NCBI GenBank assembly: GCA_017163975.1
Contig: JAFFSR010000136.1
Location: 7,809,501-7,873,500 of the forward strand
Origin: Anastatus disparis
Taxonomy: Eukaryota; Arthropoda; Insecta; Hymenoptera; Eupelmidae
Direction of reading: 5' to 3'
DNA: 64,000 nucleotides
Positions 31,797 through 46,345 of this stretch are shown in pieces; the stretch's first letter is position 1; each line of letters starts with the position of its first letter. The notes beneath the pieces were generated by a model. It saw only the letters and a list, made by a program, of their open reading frames with translations. It did not search any database and was not told where the DNA came from. A program made the position numbers and the translations under genes.

Positions 31797-31800
31797 TTAA

Positions 31801-32187
31801 TCCAAGCTTTTATGTCGTTTCGGCACAATATTCTGCAATTGTTTTTTTTATCTGTAACAATTTTAGGATGGTAAGTGTTCATTTTAATATTAATTTTTGC
31901 AAAAAAGTGTTTTCTTTGGAATTTTTCAACATCTATCACGCGTATAATAACTTAAGCCCCCAGTTTGATATTGGAAACTACTTATTTTAAAATAATGTGT
32001 TTATTTCCGAAATTTTGAAGTTACTTCTGTACAATTTCAAAAAACAAAAATGCGACCGTCTAATTCAATAGACTGCGGGTAAAAAGAAGTTAAAAGATTT
32101 ACACTTATAAAATCAATTTAATTTGCTTTAAAAGAAAGCATTGAAATTCAAACAATATACTCTTTTGCTTTTAGTGTTAATTATTTC
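31801..32187. other. AT-rich DNA, nothing recognised
   Basis: No gene or repeat boundary could be supported. Confidence 0.4.
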
Positions 32188-32450
32188 TGTTAAGAAATAG
32201 AAATCACGAGCATGCTTTTTAGTAATTTAACTGGTCGCTTTATGTAAGAGGGCGCTCCTCACGGCCGTCTAAATATAACACGCAAGCGATGCGCAGCTCA
32301 CAGACAGATAGCTGGACGGTCCGATTGACTAACAGATCGAGACTTGCTTTTGTACCTCGCTAGTGAACGACGCTCTCCATGTAACACTCTACTGTTTTTA
32401 CTTTCAATAAAGTGCTTGTATATTATAAACAATCTTCCACTGTGTTGACC
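32188..32450 (+). mobile_element. Possible solo LTR
   Basis: TGTTAAGAAATAG starts a block of higher G+C (GAGGGCGCTCCTCACGGCCG, GATGCGCAGCTCACAG) with a TATA-like TAAATATAAC at about 32270 and AATAAA at 32406-32411, followed by a T/G-rich stretch. TG start, TATA, then AATAAA within ~250 bp is LTR-like. The right end and a target duplication are not resolved, and no internal retroelement sequence or primer-binding site is next to it. It could alternatively be a short non-coding exon. Confidence 0.35.
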
Positions 32451-35400
32451 CTTATTTTATATTTAAGAATTTTCTTCATAGTTAATAATTCACATATTAT
32501 AATAATTCCAGATATTTTCAACTAAAATTTTAATATAAAAATTTCAGTATCGATTTTTATTGCATTTAATAAAAAATGTATAAGCATATATATTTTTAAA
32601 TGATAATAAAAGCATGAAAAGAAAAAATTATCAAATCCTAATGATAAAAAGTACATAAAATTTCTATAATTTTTTTCATTTGGTTTTTAAAATTAAGACA
32701 ATTAAAATTTTAGTCAATAATTTATATTTTAAAAGAAGCCAAACAATATTTAATTCTTATATTATTTTGCAGATAACTTAATTCTTAAATTTTTTAATAT
32801 ACTCTAGGAAAAAAGGTTGATTACCATGCGCCACATGTAAGCAGAAAGTTTATGCTTTAGGTGTATAGATATATCTCACAGTTCGCCATACGCAGCCATG
32901 GTGATACAATATATACAGAGAAGAAGTGCCGTACACGAAGAAAGATTTTTTCTTTAAAACTCAGTGTACGTTTGCCTACGTATATGTATAAAAATTTACA
33001 TCTAGAAATTCCGGGTAAGACCACTGTAATAGAATGAAGGGTTCATTCTTGGAAGTGCTTTTCTTTCACGCGAATTCTTCATTCACGTGAACGTTTCTTG
33101 GGCATGCGTGCACTTGATTTCTCAGTGCACATTTCGGCGATTCACCTTATATTCTTTTAGTTTACACTTCAATACTTGATGCCTCAATACGATGCACAGA
33201 AAATCAGAGTGCTCGACCGTGAAATCACGAGCCACTAACATATAGTAACAAGATGAATAATAGACTATATAAATAACATGAAGTTCTTCCTATTATAGTA
33301 AGCAAGCACTCTGCCGTAAGAGGTCGCTAAATTTTACACTTTGTTTTAAAGAAAAAATATTTTTCCGTGTACGCAAAACTAGCGAAGCACAGTAATATTC
33401 AAATATACAAGAGAACCGGACCGTCGGCAATGGTTTCAAGAGCATTGCAAACAAAGAGGCCTTGGCTAACTTCCGAAGCTCTATGGATCAATGTTAGGGG
33501 AGTCAAGCAAAAGAAAAAAAATAAATAAAGAGAGATACTTACCCATATATAACTCTTCTAACGAAAGAGTCTAAAGTGTATAAACATTTCTCCTTTTCTC
33601 TTTCCTTTATTTTTCAACATATAGGCGCACATTTTCTCCCCGACTGTTTGATTAGAAGGATCGGCTGAGTTTTTTGGGGGAAGAGAAAAAGTTTTTCATT
33701 CCCTTTCCCTTTTATAGCAAGGAACCAGTATTTTCGTTTGCTATTTCTGTATTTGTCTTTTTATAATTAGAGTGCGTCAGTTTAACCATAATATACAATG
33801 TATATTAGGGTCAGCCGATATATATATATATATATATATTTGTAATATTACGCTGTTTTAGTGATTGATACTAATTAATGATGCTTTTATCTAATTAAGC
33901 AAATAATAATGCTTTGCTTACCGTAATAACACGATACTGTTAATTAATTTTGTTTTATCGGATTTTATTTTTAAAATATACAATGTTTTTCATTGAACAA
34001 TGATTTAAATATATTTCCCAAAGTAATGGATTAATTTTTTCTGATTTCAATAAAATTTTTGTAAAGAGTTTAATTAATGTATATATGACTAATTTAAAAG
34101 GATAATCGATTAAGAAAATAATTTAACTTTCCTAAATAAGTTTTAGCTTTAACCGAATAAATTTTTTTTTTTATTTAAACGTCAACTCAAAGAGTTTGAC
34201 AAATAAGATATTCCATTACAAACTAAAGTTTAAAAAAAATTAGAAAAATATGTGTCACAATAAAAAAGTATCTGTAATTAATAATAATATTAATTCAAAC
34301 TTTTTTTAAAAATGTCATTAATTTAAAAAACACAAAATTAATTAAAACTCACTAAAACAAGTTAAATTAAAAATTAAATTAATAAACATTCGGAGTTTAT
34401 AAGTAATGCGTAAAGTCATAGTTATAATGCGTATAAAAATTAATTAAGCAAGTGCATTTTAAACTAATGAATTTTTAAAGTTTCCTGCAAATGTGATTAA
34501 TATTATTTAACATTAAAATGTTTCAAAGATTTTCTGAAACGAGTAAACTTGAAACAAAAGCAAAAAGGACACGTCGATCTTATCAAAATTAATTAAATCT
34601 TGGAAAATCTTCAAAAGCTCTTACGCTCAAAATAACTATTTTTGACTTAATAACCCCTCTTTTAGCTAACCTTTTATCACTGACCATATAAAATGCTTGC
34701 AAGTAAAAGCACTTGAATTATAATTAATCTTATTATATTTAATTATTTAAAAAATTAAACCTTTTTTGTTTTATTTTCCTTTTTTTTGTGAAAAAGCTTG
34801 TTAAAAGAATGTTTTAATAAACGTAAGCTTAGTTACTAAAATTTAATGAAATTCAAGAGATATAGCCAACAATTACCACCTCGCGTATCGTGAAGTTTCC
34901 TTTATTATATATCCAGTTTATGTACCCTTCGCGAAGTTAGTTTTATTATTAAGAGAAAAAAAGAATCCTTTTTTTTATCCACAAGCTTATTTTTTTATCT
35001 AACTTTTAATATAATTAAAATAAAAGACCAAAAAAATTTTCATATTTAAAATAATAATATCCCATTTTTTAATAATATCATTTCGCTATTCCTTACTTGC
35101 GTAATCTTGCAAATTTGACCCATGGGGGTATAAATGTATGGTAACTTATATATAGTTAGGATTTTTTTATCCACTTTTGCAATGCTATCGTACTACGCAT
35201 GTATGTACATTTTTTCATTCTTTTTATGTGTTTTTTTTTTCCTTTATCACAGCAAAAAAAGAATACGTACCCTCTTTTGATACCAGCATTCTAGCTGAAC
35301 GTGCACTGCTACAAAGTAAAAAAGAAAAAAAATTTTTTTTTCTAACGCATATAACATATGTACTTGTCGAGTGTATTATGTCCAGGGCTCTTTATTACCG

Positions 35401-36999
35401 TGATTTCATTTCATTTAGTTACCACGTGAAACTTCTTTTCTATATAATGTATAACTGCTCTCTTCGGGACTGTACTATTTGAGAGATAATTATAATGCGG
35501 TTGAACCACGTGAAACTAAAAAAAATGAGATAATGGAACTAGATATTTTTTTTAGTTAGAAAAGTATTTGAGAAATTTTTCTTTTTTTTCTCACTTGTTC
35601 AGTTATATAATTTTCTTTCTTTATCTTTTTTTTACATGTCTCTATCGCGAAAATGGAGATGAGAAGAATAGAATGAAATGTAAAAGCAAGAGAAAAAGAG
35701 AGAGAGAGAGTGAGAGAAAGAATGAAAGAAAGATTAAAAGAGAGATTATCTTATGTCTTTTAATGTTCTTGCTAGTAAAAATGAGCATTATGATTTTACG
35801 ATGTTCGTCACAAAATCACGCTTGTATGAAAGCCTCTTTATTATTCTAAGCGTATAGTGTTGGCAAGGAAAGAAGAAAAGATGTAATAATGTTCTTTATG
35901 TTCTGACGCGTGTTTCTGAACCCACTTCCCTAGTCTCTTATCATTTCTTTCTTTCTTCTTTTTTTCCTCTTTCATATATATTTTTTCTTCTCTCTTTATT
36001 TTTTTATCTTATACCTTTCTAGCCTTTTGGTTTTCCCTCGCGACAATTAGCCAAGGGAATTACTATTCGCTCCGAGCGATTTCATAGGATTTCGTCGCTC
36101 TTTTTGCTACTGAAAGGAAGACTTTGTAATCTGTCTCATTTGTCCTATCCTATGAAAGGTAAAAAAAGCATATGTTCTCGAAGTTCTCTTATGAAAGAGA
36201 AAAGAAGGAAAAAAAATTAAAAAAAAAAGGATATGTATGCATGTCGCACATTACATTATATGATTTTCTTTGTCGACCATATATATACGTATCCTTCCAT
36301 CTTTTTCGATTAACATTTTTAGCATCTTTTCAATTTCACCTCTTTTTTTCTTTTCTTTATAAAGATTTCAAATGTGATTTATTAAAATTAAATTCAGCTA
36401 AAAATTCAAAAATTAATTTAATTTATTATTAAGAAAATTCGTTTGCATTTATTCGATAAACAGATATTCATAAAAATATTAGTTTTTACTTGTTTACCAA
36501 ACAAATACTGAATTTAAAAAATTTTTTAAAATAACAGGAAAATTTTTTTTCATTATAACGTAACATTTGTTCCCTAAATAATGCCTAATAGGGTATTTTT
36601 ACTTAACGACAAAGTTAATCCAACTTTCTTTCAGTGCTCGTCACAAAATTGCTCCAGCATAAAAAGATTATCCATAACAAGTTGAATCACATCAAGCTTT
36701 TCACGTAGAATTTTCCAAGTAATAAAACAGCAGGTTGTATAAACTATAGATACCTTTATTTTATCTTAATTTTTATGAAAATTTGGGTTTACTAGCCGTT
36801 TATATTATTTTATTTTTATACCCATTGACAAAGTAGTTGCGACGATAGGTGTGCGCCTTATTGACATTCATCCTCTTTCACATTTATTACATCAAATCCC
36901 ATAAGCTTCGTCTACATATATATATTTTTTTTGCTACATTATACACGTTATATATATATGTGTATATATCGTAATTGTCGTTATGGGTCTTCATTATGG
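32451..36999. other. Gene desert, part 1
   Basis: No supported gene. Contains moderate-GC unique patches at 32820-33500, a (TA)n run at 33818-33840, (GA)n at 35690-35720, and long T runs. Open frames at 35177, 35568 and 36172 are made of poly-T or (GA)n codons (Phe/Leu or Arg/Glu/Lys) and are not genes. Confidence 0.45.
33818..33840. repeat. (TA)n microsatellite
   Basis: Eleven or so uninterrupted TA units. Confidence 0.95.
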
Positions 37000-39900
37000 A
37001 CTATGGCATATAAAAGAAACGATCCATCAATAAACTTGTCCTCGAGTCTCTAAGAAAAAGTTTAACATCTTACAATATTTTCTTTTATTTTATTTCCTTC
37101 TTCTTCTTTTAACGTTTATTCTTCCTTCTCTTCTTAAATCCTAGGTAAAGGAGGAGAGAAGGAAGAGGATGAGGATGGAGAAGAAAAGGAGGAGGGAATG
37201 GAAATTATCGCAGTTCATGTAAACGTCGAGGAGAGAAGAGAAGGAGAGAGGGAGAGACAGTATAGCTGCGGCACTTTTGAAAGTTTACTCGGCCGAATTA
37301 CGAGTGAGAGAGGGAGTGGAAGGGTCTTGGGTAAAAGCCAGTAAATCAAGGCTTTATTCAAAATTCGCTTGCTGACGTTAGTGGTGTGTCGAGAGAGAGA
37401 AGAGGAAAGTACGCGAAAGCTAGAGAAGATGAATATAAGAAAGAAAAGAGTCGCTGAGCGGAAAAATGAAAGGAAAATGCGAAAAAAACTTATTAAAGTA
37501 TACGATGGTAAAGTAAAAAAAAAAGAACAAGGGAGGACGGTAAAAGGATAAAAGTATATAGTTGAAATCAGCTTCTTTTCGCGTAATTGGTTCTCGGTCG
37601 ATTTATACCAAGTTTATGGAGTGACGAGATCTAATAAAAATTACTGTATTTTTTATGATAGTAGAAAACTTAGGAAAGTAGTTTTTAGAACATTTTGTAT
37701 GTAAAAACCTTTTTTTTATGATCCCTCGTGTCCTTACTCCTTTATATTATATGGAGAGAAGGACAAGTAGCTTAGGCATGATAAAAAATTTTATTATCAG
37801 TGATTTGGAAATTTTTTTATTTTTCTTTTCAAGAAAATACCCTTGTAATTATAATAAGGAATTAATAGCTTGTGAAATAACTTATTTTTTTTAAGGTTGT
37901 CGTCAATTATAAATGGCACTGAATAATATAAGAATGCGTAAATGATTTATTAGGCTTCTATTATACGAAAGGATCATTATTTTAATTTTATTGTTTGTCT
38001 TATACACGCCGATTTTCTCATAAGAATTTTTTTTTATTTCAACCTGTGAAAAATAGACCTTTGAAATTATTAAAATAATTTTTTAGTTTAAAAGAAAAAA
38101 GAAACAGAAAAAAACGTATTTTTGATTAACAAAGTCTAATTATTAAAAACAAACATTTTTTATATTCAATGCAAGAAACAATATAAAACGGTTTATTAAA
38201 ATTTCACCCATTAATTACTAGGATATGTATTGTACAATTAATTCAATATTAGCAAAAGCTTACTCCTTGCAATGAATAAATCTTTCGACTCCAATAAATC
38301 CGTTTTTTTCCGGTTCGAAGAGTTAATATATACGAAAGTATATGTATTTTAAATGATAGCCCATAGTAAAGGAATGAACCTTGAAAGTATAAAATATCTC
38401 CATCTTTTCTACCCCCCGAAAGTCTTCTTTCTACATCCGTAAAGGCTTTACGCATTTGAAGTTATACAGTCTGGACCGTGGTACCTTTTAATTGCTATTT
38501 TATGCCAAGGCATTAGACTAAAAGGCTATTCTCTGTCCGTGTGCGCGAAAAAGGGACATATAGTCCATGAGCGGAGGGAGCTTGAAAAAGGAAGAGAGGT
38601 GTGCACCCACTTGAGAAATGAATGAAGCTACCCTACTTTAAATTTTGCGGTATATCCTAACTACTAGCTATATAAACCCATTTCGCCGTTTTAAAGGAGA
38701 GGAATCTTATCGAGACATCTTATCCCAAAGCTACCCGCGCTAATTACTTTTTATAATTCTTGTATATCTTGAAACTTGGGACGGTTTCTTTCATTCTCTT
38801 CCGGTGCTCTTTTTTTTCCTTTCTTTCTTCTTCTTCTTTTTTTTTCCTTTCTTGGTGCGAGTGGAGAGTGAGATTTTGTTCGCTCGTAAAAGTGGCTCCT
38901 CTTCATTTAAGTGAAATTGAAAATTACTTAAATGTTAATTGGTTAAAATTTTTTTTCCTTATTTAAGGTGAGATTTGAATGATATCAAATCTTTCTTTTT
39001 GCATTACAATAGAAGTTAAAAAGTTGTTGATTTAAAATTTTAAACAATTTGTTATTTTCTAAACAAAGAATTATTTATATGTAATTTACATATATTAATC
39101 TACACGAGGCGTATTATAAATCATAATTATTTATTACCATTTTGCAACAAAATTTACGTTACATCCATTCATTATGAATGTATTAATATTAATATTTGCT
39201 GTTTATAGCTCAATGAATAGACTAATTATCAAGTATGTTATTTTGGCCAATTGTAAACAGGAATAAATACATAAATTTAACTTTTTCACATAGAAATATC
39301 AATGTTAATTATACTTATTAACATAAATAAATGATAAAATGATGTTTATTTAAAAATTGTTTTTAATGGATTATTAAAAATTTTTCTGCGATGAAAATGA
39401 TCGGTATAATTTTTGATTTACAAAATGAATCCTAATAGGTAGAAAACTGGTTTAACAGAGAGCATTAGAGGTGAAATCTGTGTAATTACATCGAAAGTGC
39501 ATTTACACCATATATAACAATAGCTCGAACTGGTAATCTCATTTACGGGTTAGAGAGCTACTTAAATTTAATTGTGAAATATTTGATCGACCTCTGTGCG
39601 TATATATGTGCGCGAATGTTAAAATTTTCCTATCATATTATAATTATACTTCGGATTGTTTCTAAAACAATATTCAACGCATTGTGTAAACATTTAGTTT
39701 AACCTAATGATCCTATTAGTATGACTAAAATATTGTTTTGGCTATTGTTTAAGAGAGAAACGATTTAAATTATTATGAATGAAAATTGCAAAATTTCCAT
39801 TAGTGGGTATTATTTTGAAGCCGTTTTATCAATTTGTAAGATTGTTAAGAATTGTTATTAAAAATTTTTAAATGAATAATTTAGATTTATTTACTTCAAA

Positions 39901-40379
39901 ATGAATTTCCGATTTCATTAAATTCTATCGTTGAAAAATCTATTTTAAAGAACATAAAAAATTAATTTTTTTAAAATTTCTTAAAAGATTTGTTATTTTT
40001 ATCAAATGTATTTAGGTTCAATAAATAATGTCTCAGATAGTTAATATTAATATTTCTTATTATAGGAACCACAAATTTGATTGAAAATTATCTTCATTAT
40101 CGCGTATTATGAAAATTCAATGAAATAATCAAAAAGTAATCGTAGTATTCAGATAGTCCTCTGACGGGTATATAACCGAATAAGAATCGTTGAAGCGTCG
40201 CTTTTAGACTTCTCAATCCAATCAGTCCCTTTTCCAATGTTATACCTAATCTGCGCACATAATTGACATAAGAAAATCAAAGCGACGAAAAGAGAATAGT
40301 ATATAAAGAAAAGAAAAAAAAAGAAATAAGAGAAAAAGAAAGAAATATCGGAGAAAAGAGAAGCAAAAGAGAATGGTCA
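37000..40379. other. Gene desert, part 2
   Basis: A strongly purine-rich block (GGAGG, GAGAGA, AGAAGAGA) spans 37145-37560 on the plus strand. 38460-38720 is a moderate-GC unique patch. No exon or RNA gene is supported. (GAAA)n-like sequence at 40300-40375 leads into the next part. Confidence 0.45.
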
Positions 40380-43300
40380 TTAACGGATTTGTTGAAATCG
40401 AAAGCAAATCATGCAATCATCTATTGGCTTTCTTTTCTCCAATTCTAACATCGTAATCGATTTATACTTGCCAGACCAAAAATGAGAGAAAAAGAGAGAG
40501 AGAGAAATAAAGATCGTTTTGATAGCAAGGAAATGTTCAGTCGTATATAAAGAAATGAAACGACGAAACGTTGTCGTGTGTATATATATATTGGTGACGA
40601 TGTAGCATACGCTTCGCTGATCTGTACCCCTCTCTATATACATATAGTATATGAGGCACTTCCCACGTCCGTCTCCCTCGAGCAACTCACATTTCTCTTC
40701 ATTTCTTTCCCATCGTTCGATACACATACACAATGTGCTAGGTATACATATGTATGTGTACATTTGTGTGTGGCTGTGTGGATAATGTCGTCGCAACGAC
40801 GTCTAATTGGAATCGCAGCTGTGGTATTATCCGACGAAAAGAGAAGGAAGTAAAATAGTATATCTTAAACATCGAAATCTGCTATTATGTGATTGGATAT
40901 ATAATGAAAATTTTGACGAGACAAAGATGATGGGTGCTGTTGAAAATATAAACAAAGCCAGAATATGTTTCATTAAAGATTTGAAAATTTTCCTATATTG
41001 TTACAATGACAGGTGTTATAATTAAAGTAATCAACAGCGTTGAAGAGAAAGGAATAACAATTGCTAACAGTTATTTAGAATCTTAAGAAAGAAAAGGTTC
41101 TTGATGGACATCATGTCCTTTTGAGAATTGACTTCATCCTTAATTATTTTTTAAACAATTGTCAAAGAACGCACACACCTATAATCAAAAGACTTGAGAA
41201 TTAATTGCAGCATATCAAAATTCATGTCCAAAAAAGGATATCACAGTTGCATTGTGTTTATAATGTTATAAAAAATAAATATTTTACATATAAACGGACT
41301 ATTTTAAAATAATAATATTTTGTAAAAATGAAAAAATATATTATTAGAATTTTATCAATACATAATTAATAAAATCATACGGTTGATGTGCACAATTTTT
41401 TAAACAAAATATATGAAGTAATTAAACACTATTTTGATGTCGAGTAAAAGTTAATGATCTCCAATTAAACATTGTATTTATAAACATTTCATCAAGCTTT
41501 GTACTGTCAAAAGAATATTTTAAATATTAATTACAAAATAAATGTTATTAATTAAATTCTTTAAATTATTTGGAAGAGAAATTAATTTAATTAAAAAATT
41601 AAAACTAATATTCGGGTTTAATAAGCCACAGAACTATGACTATTTTCTCCTTTGTTAGTCATAATTTAATGTTAGTCGAAATAAATTTAATAATAAATTT
41701 TAGACAATATTAAGTTTATTAAAGTTATGTTTTGAAAATTCATTAATTTTTTTCGTTCATAATTATTATTTTCCTAATAGTTTGTTATAATTTAATAACA
41801 TTATGAGTCAATGAAATTCAGATTCATATATTTTCCATTAAAGCTTATCAACCCACAATTAATAATTTCATTTTTATTAGTCCTCAAAATGATTCTATCC
41901 GTTATAAATAATTTGCGAGAAAAAAATATTTTTGAATATGACACTAATAGGATGGCAAAAGCATTCTGTACACATACGTTCAAGCCTGCACACATACACG
42001 TGCATATGATCGTGTATAAAATGCATAGGCATACATAAATTATTTAAAGAACCCAAAGCTGCATCGTAGGAAAAATTTATAAGACCTTTGAGAAAAATCG
42101 ATGAGATTTTTTTTTTCATTTTTTTTATCAATTTCTCAGCTTCATTCCATATTTGAGTGCATTGTGCTCGTCAAACAATAACTCATCCTGATATTGCCGT
42201 TATACGCTGGCTCTCATACAAGCTAGTATGAAGGTATAACGTAAACTCTCACACTGTTGCCCTTCTTCCCTATCCAAAAAAAACTCTTCTATATCCACAT
42301 ATGCATATCGATATGCGTGTATCTTTCAATAACTCTCGTATATACCTCGATTCCACGATACTATAACGCTTTGGTACTGCTTTTCATGGTTGTGAGGCAA
42401 ACACAGATCACAATGCTTATTATATGATGTTATGCCATATTCTAGTACAAGTCCTTTTTCAATGATTGAAAAATATACGTGTATGCGAATTTTTTTCTAC
42501 ATTGATCTTTTTTTAGGTTAACATTGTATGGAATTTTTGTAGTTTACAAAGGAAATATTTTACTTTTAGTTGTAAAAGTATTTAATTAATACATTTCTTT
42601 TACAAATTTAATTTTTGTATTCATGAAAATAATAGTAGTTTTATACAATGGATAATCAAACTATATTAAAGGTACTATTTAAATAAATTTTTAAGTTTTA
42701 ACGATCAATATCCAAAGAAAATATTTAATGCACATTAGAATATTCTTAGCTTTTAGAATATTTTGAGTGTTTGGAAAATATTCGACGAATACTTTTTAAA
42801 TACATGACACTGACATGAAAATTTGAGATATGAAAAAATTAAATGAAACATTATGCAACTAATTTTACCGAGTTAAACAGGTCCTGACCTAAACAAAGCA
42901 AAAATGATAGTTGCACGAATCTAATTAGACCCCTTTTAAAAAAGATATAAAAAGTTTTATTTTTCATGCATAAACTCAATAACACCATTGAAATGCGTTC
43001 TTTAAAAATGTAGTAAAAAAAAATATTTTTGCTCAAAAGTATTTGGAAAAAACTCTGATGGATTTTTCTTAAAATTTAATTCTGTGTCGCATCAGCAATT
43101 CTTTAAAACAAGGCTTTATTTTACGTTAACTTCAAAGAGAGTTACAACTCGCATTCGATTAAAAAATGATTGCATCTACTCCATTTGAAATTCAAGATTT
43201 TTATTTCTTAGTAAACTAGAATATTGGCTTAAATTATATTTCATTATCTTTCTTTTTTTCAATTTAACTCTCTCCTGGGTTCCGTCCAATATTTTAATTT

Positions 43301-45674
43301 AACGTTATTTAGAATTAGCTAATCAAATTCATTATAAACCAAATAGGCTTTCATGAACATCTTTTTTTTAAGATTTGAAAAGTACCTTCTTAAATGGATT
43401 TCTTTTTTTTTACTAATAAATATTGCTTTGAACGGTAAATCGTATAGTAGATTAAATCATAATATTATTTTATTTATTTTAACTGTGAAAAAAATTTACA
43501 AATTTTAAAAACAAAAATTTATTTTTCGAAAAAAGTTTGCTATAGAAAAATATTGTTATCGAATACTTTTACAAAGCTTTGTATTTATTTAGAATATGCT
43601 TGAAAGATAACACATAAAAATATTTTTTTACATTATCTTGAACTATTTTTTTTTAATTAAATTTTTTATTAATGCAGATTAAAAGTATTTTTGATGTTTA
43701 TTTTATACTTTTTATACTGCACAATAGATTGCACTTGTAATGTTAACAATGTACAACAATATTTAACAGAATTAACAAAATTGATATCATCCGTTATATT
43801 GATTTCAAATAATTGAATAAAAATTAAAATACCTTATTCAGTTGAAGTAATTTGCTTCCACTTTCAAGCGTACATTGGTATATCCTAAGAAGCATTTGAG
43901 ATTTACGAGAGTAGCCGTTGTGGGAAAGCTTGTTCAGGATTCAAAGGGATTATGGAATCCGAAGCCAGTGAGCCCGGTACTAATGTTAACGATAACCCCA
44001 TGAAGTAGCCCATCGTTACTTACAATAAACTCATTAAAATTAGTTACTCTGCATACCATTTATTTCTTTTCCTTAATTATTATTTTCATGTTATATATTT
44101 GATAATTTATATCGAAATTATACGCTATCATTTGAATAAAAGATGTATGTATAATGTAAAAAATGTAATATAATGAAAAAGTTTACGCTTTATCTTGGTA
44201 ATACAAAGATGAATTACTTACTCCTGAGGTAATTTATTGAAACGGCAGCGAGGGTTAACGACAAAAGAGGTGATTGAAATTCATTAGAGGCGTCACCCAA
44301 GAAACTTGTTACAGAATTCAATGAAACCACTGAGTTTAATGCGCTGAACCATATTAATGTTTAGCAATGCTCATTTGGTCATAAAGTTTAATTGCACTGC
44401 TGTTGAGTTTAATTGAAAATTCTAAGATTTATTTTCAACGCTAATTATATTCATTTATTTTATTATTTATGTTTAAAAATAATAAAACTAATAGTAAACA
44501 AAGATTGGATTTTATTATTTTATTGAAAATTAGATTTTTCCACATGACATTCATTTTGCAGATAATTGTAAGCTTATTATTTTTTAAAAAATTTCATTGA
44601 AACAAATATTTTATAAGGCATTAGTAAAAGCTTGAATAAAAATATAATAATACAATTATAAGTTTTTCTTATTGATACTGTGCGTGTATCTTAATAAGTG
44701 ACTATTACTTATTTTTGCATACTTAAACTACAATCAAAGTTATAAAAAAAAAAAGAAAAGTGAAATATGCATAAATTGAATCTTTCATACTACAAATATG
44801 ACACCTGTCTTTACACAGCAGTTAATATTTTTCAAGTATATTTTCGTGAAAGTAGTATGTATATACACATCTTACAATAGGGCTTCAATTCGATGTATTA
44901 ATAAAAAAAAGTTTATCGATAGGATAAAATGAAATAAGAGGATAAAGTTGTAGGAACACATTGCACGACACGAGATCGACTGATGGATTTTAAATTTGAC
45001 AATCTTTTAAGAATATTATACAGCATAACGTTATACATATTTGTTAAAATATACGTTTATTTTGTAATTTTTTCAATACAAATATCTTTCTCGCTATGCG
45101 TTTTATTTGCTTCATTAGCTCTCTGATTCTTTTGAAATTTAATTTATTTGTATTCGGTTTTTTATTACATTTTATATATTTCGTTATGCATCGAAATTTT
45201 TTTTTATTACCGTTTTACGTTTAGTAGATAAAAATTGATTGAATAACATTTAAAATTTAAAATACCATTGATTCGATTAAACATAAAACAATTATTTTTA
45301 TTGTACAAATCGAGTAGTAAAAAAGTTAAATAATTGTGTCAATTAAAATTGTTTAATAATTGTCTTTGCAATGATCAATTAACGTTTTAATGACATTTTA
45401 AATAAAATTTTTTACTGTTTTCAGTTTCTGCAACATACATTTAAATTTTATTAAAATAGTTTGAAAACTAAAAATACCGCAAAGTTCATGAATCAATTAG
45501 TTCGAAGTGGCCTATTTTGTATTTTTTAAAAGGATATACTTTAATTCATTATTAAAACTAAATTATCAATTATTAAAAATTTAATAGAGTATTTAAAAAA
45601 TAGAAATCAAAATAAAAACAAAAAGTTTTGACTAAATAAAATCTTAAAAAGTATAATTCGTGATTTCACACGTA
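40380..45674. other. Gene desert, part 3
   Basis: (GA)n at 40482-40505, TA/CA-rich runs at 40575-40660, moderate-GC unique patches at 43880-44030 and 44220-44400 with TAAT-type cores and GGTCATAAAG. The 138-codon minus-strand frame at 40380-40796 and its overlapping plus-strand frame lie on microsatellite-like sequence and lack family features. No gene supported. Confidence 0.4.
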
Positions 45675-45904
45675 CCGTAAAGGACGTAGTTCCTGATCAG
45701 GGCGTAATTTCTGATCATTATTTATTATAAATCATAATCTTTAAGATTTTAGTAGGAAAAACCTTTTTTTAATTTATGAGGAAAAATAGATTGAGCGTAA
45801 GAAATGCTTCGTTTGTGTGTAAAAGAAATATATTTTTACTTTTTTACAAGTAAATATGTGATCAGAAATACCTCTTAGGTGATCAGAAATTACGTCCTTC
45901 ACGG
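45675..45904. mobile_element. 230-bp MITE with TA borders
   Basis: CCGTAAAGGACGTAGTTCCT at the left and ATTACGTCCTTCACGG at the right are inverted, continued by TGATCA on both sides. TA lies at both borders (45673-45674 and 45905-45906), which fits the TA duplication of Tc1/mariner-type elements. The AT-rich centre has no coding capacity. GATCAGAAAT is repeated inside the right arm. Confidence 0.85.
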
Positions 45905-46170
45905 TAAATATAAAACAAAAGTTTTATCGAAAATATGGAACCATTTGATAATTTAAAACTATTTTTATGAAAAAGCAATTCCTTAAATAACGATAAAGTT
46001 ATAAGAAATAATTTTGAATACACAAAATAGTTATCGATGAAAAATAAACTGATGTATTAAAAAGAATACAAACATTATACATAATGCAAAGTCTCGCTCT
46101 GGAAGAATAACAAATTATGTTTTTATTAAATTTTTTTCAATTATTTTAAGATACAAAGAGTAAAAATATA

Positions 46171-46345
46171 GTGATGGATTCGTAATCTCGAAGTCCCGAG
46201 TTCGATTCCTGCTCTCAGTCTATTGATACAAGTACCACTGTATGTTACACGTTCTTTGTTCATAAACGCACTAACGATCTCCGTCATTAATTATAGCATG
46301 AAATGTTAGCATAAATACAGTGACGTTAAATAAAATTTTAAAAAA
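46171..46345 (+). mobile_element. tRNA-derived SINE, 5'-truncated
   Basis: It begins at GTGATGGATTCGTAATCTCG, so box A is missing; box B is CGAGTTCGATTCC. The body then reads ACAAGTACCACTGTATGTTA, TTTGTTCATAAACGCACTAA, CGATCTCCGTC and ends CAGTGACGTTAAATAAAATT, as in the other copies. 5' truncation is usual for LINE-mobilised SINEs. Confidence 0.85.

Noticed and set aside
31763..31990. 75-codon frame
   Set aside because: It starts inside the right arm of the TTAA foldback and continues into AT-rich DNA without motif.
40380..40853. Overlapping 138- and 91-codon frames on opposite strands
   Set aside because: They cover microsatellite-like (GA)n and TA/CA-rich DNA, overlap each other and contain no recognisable motif.
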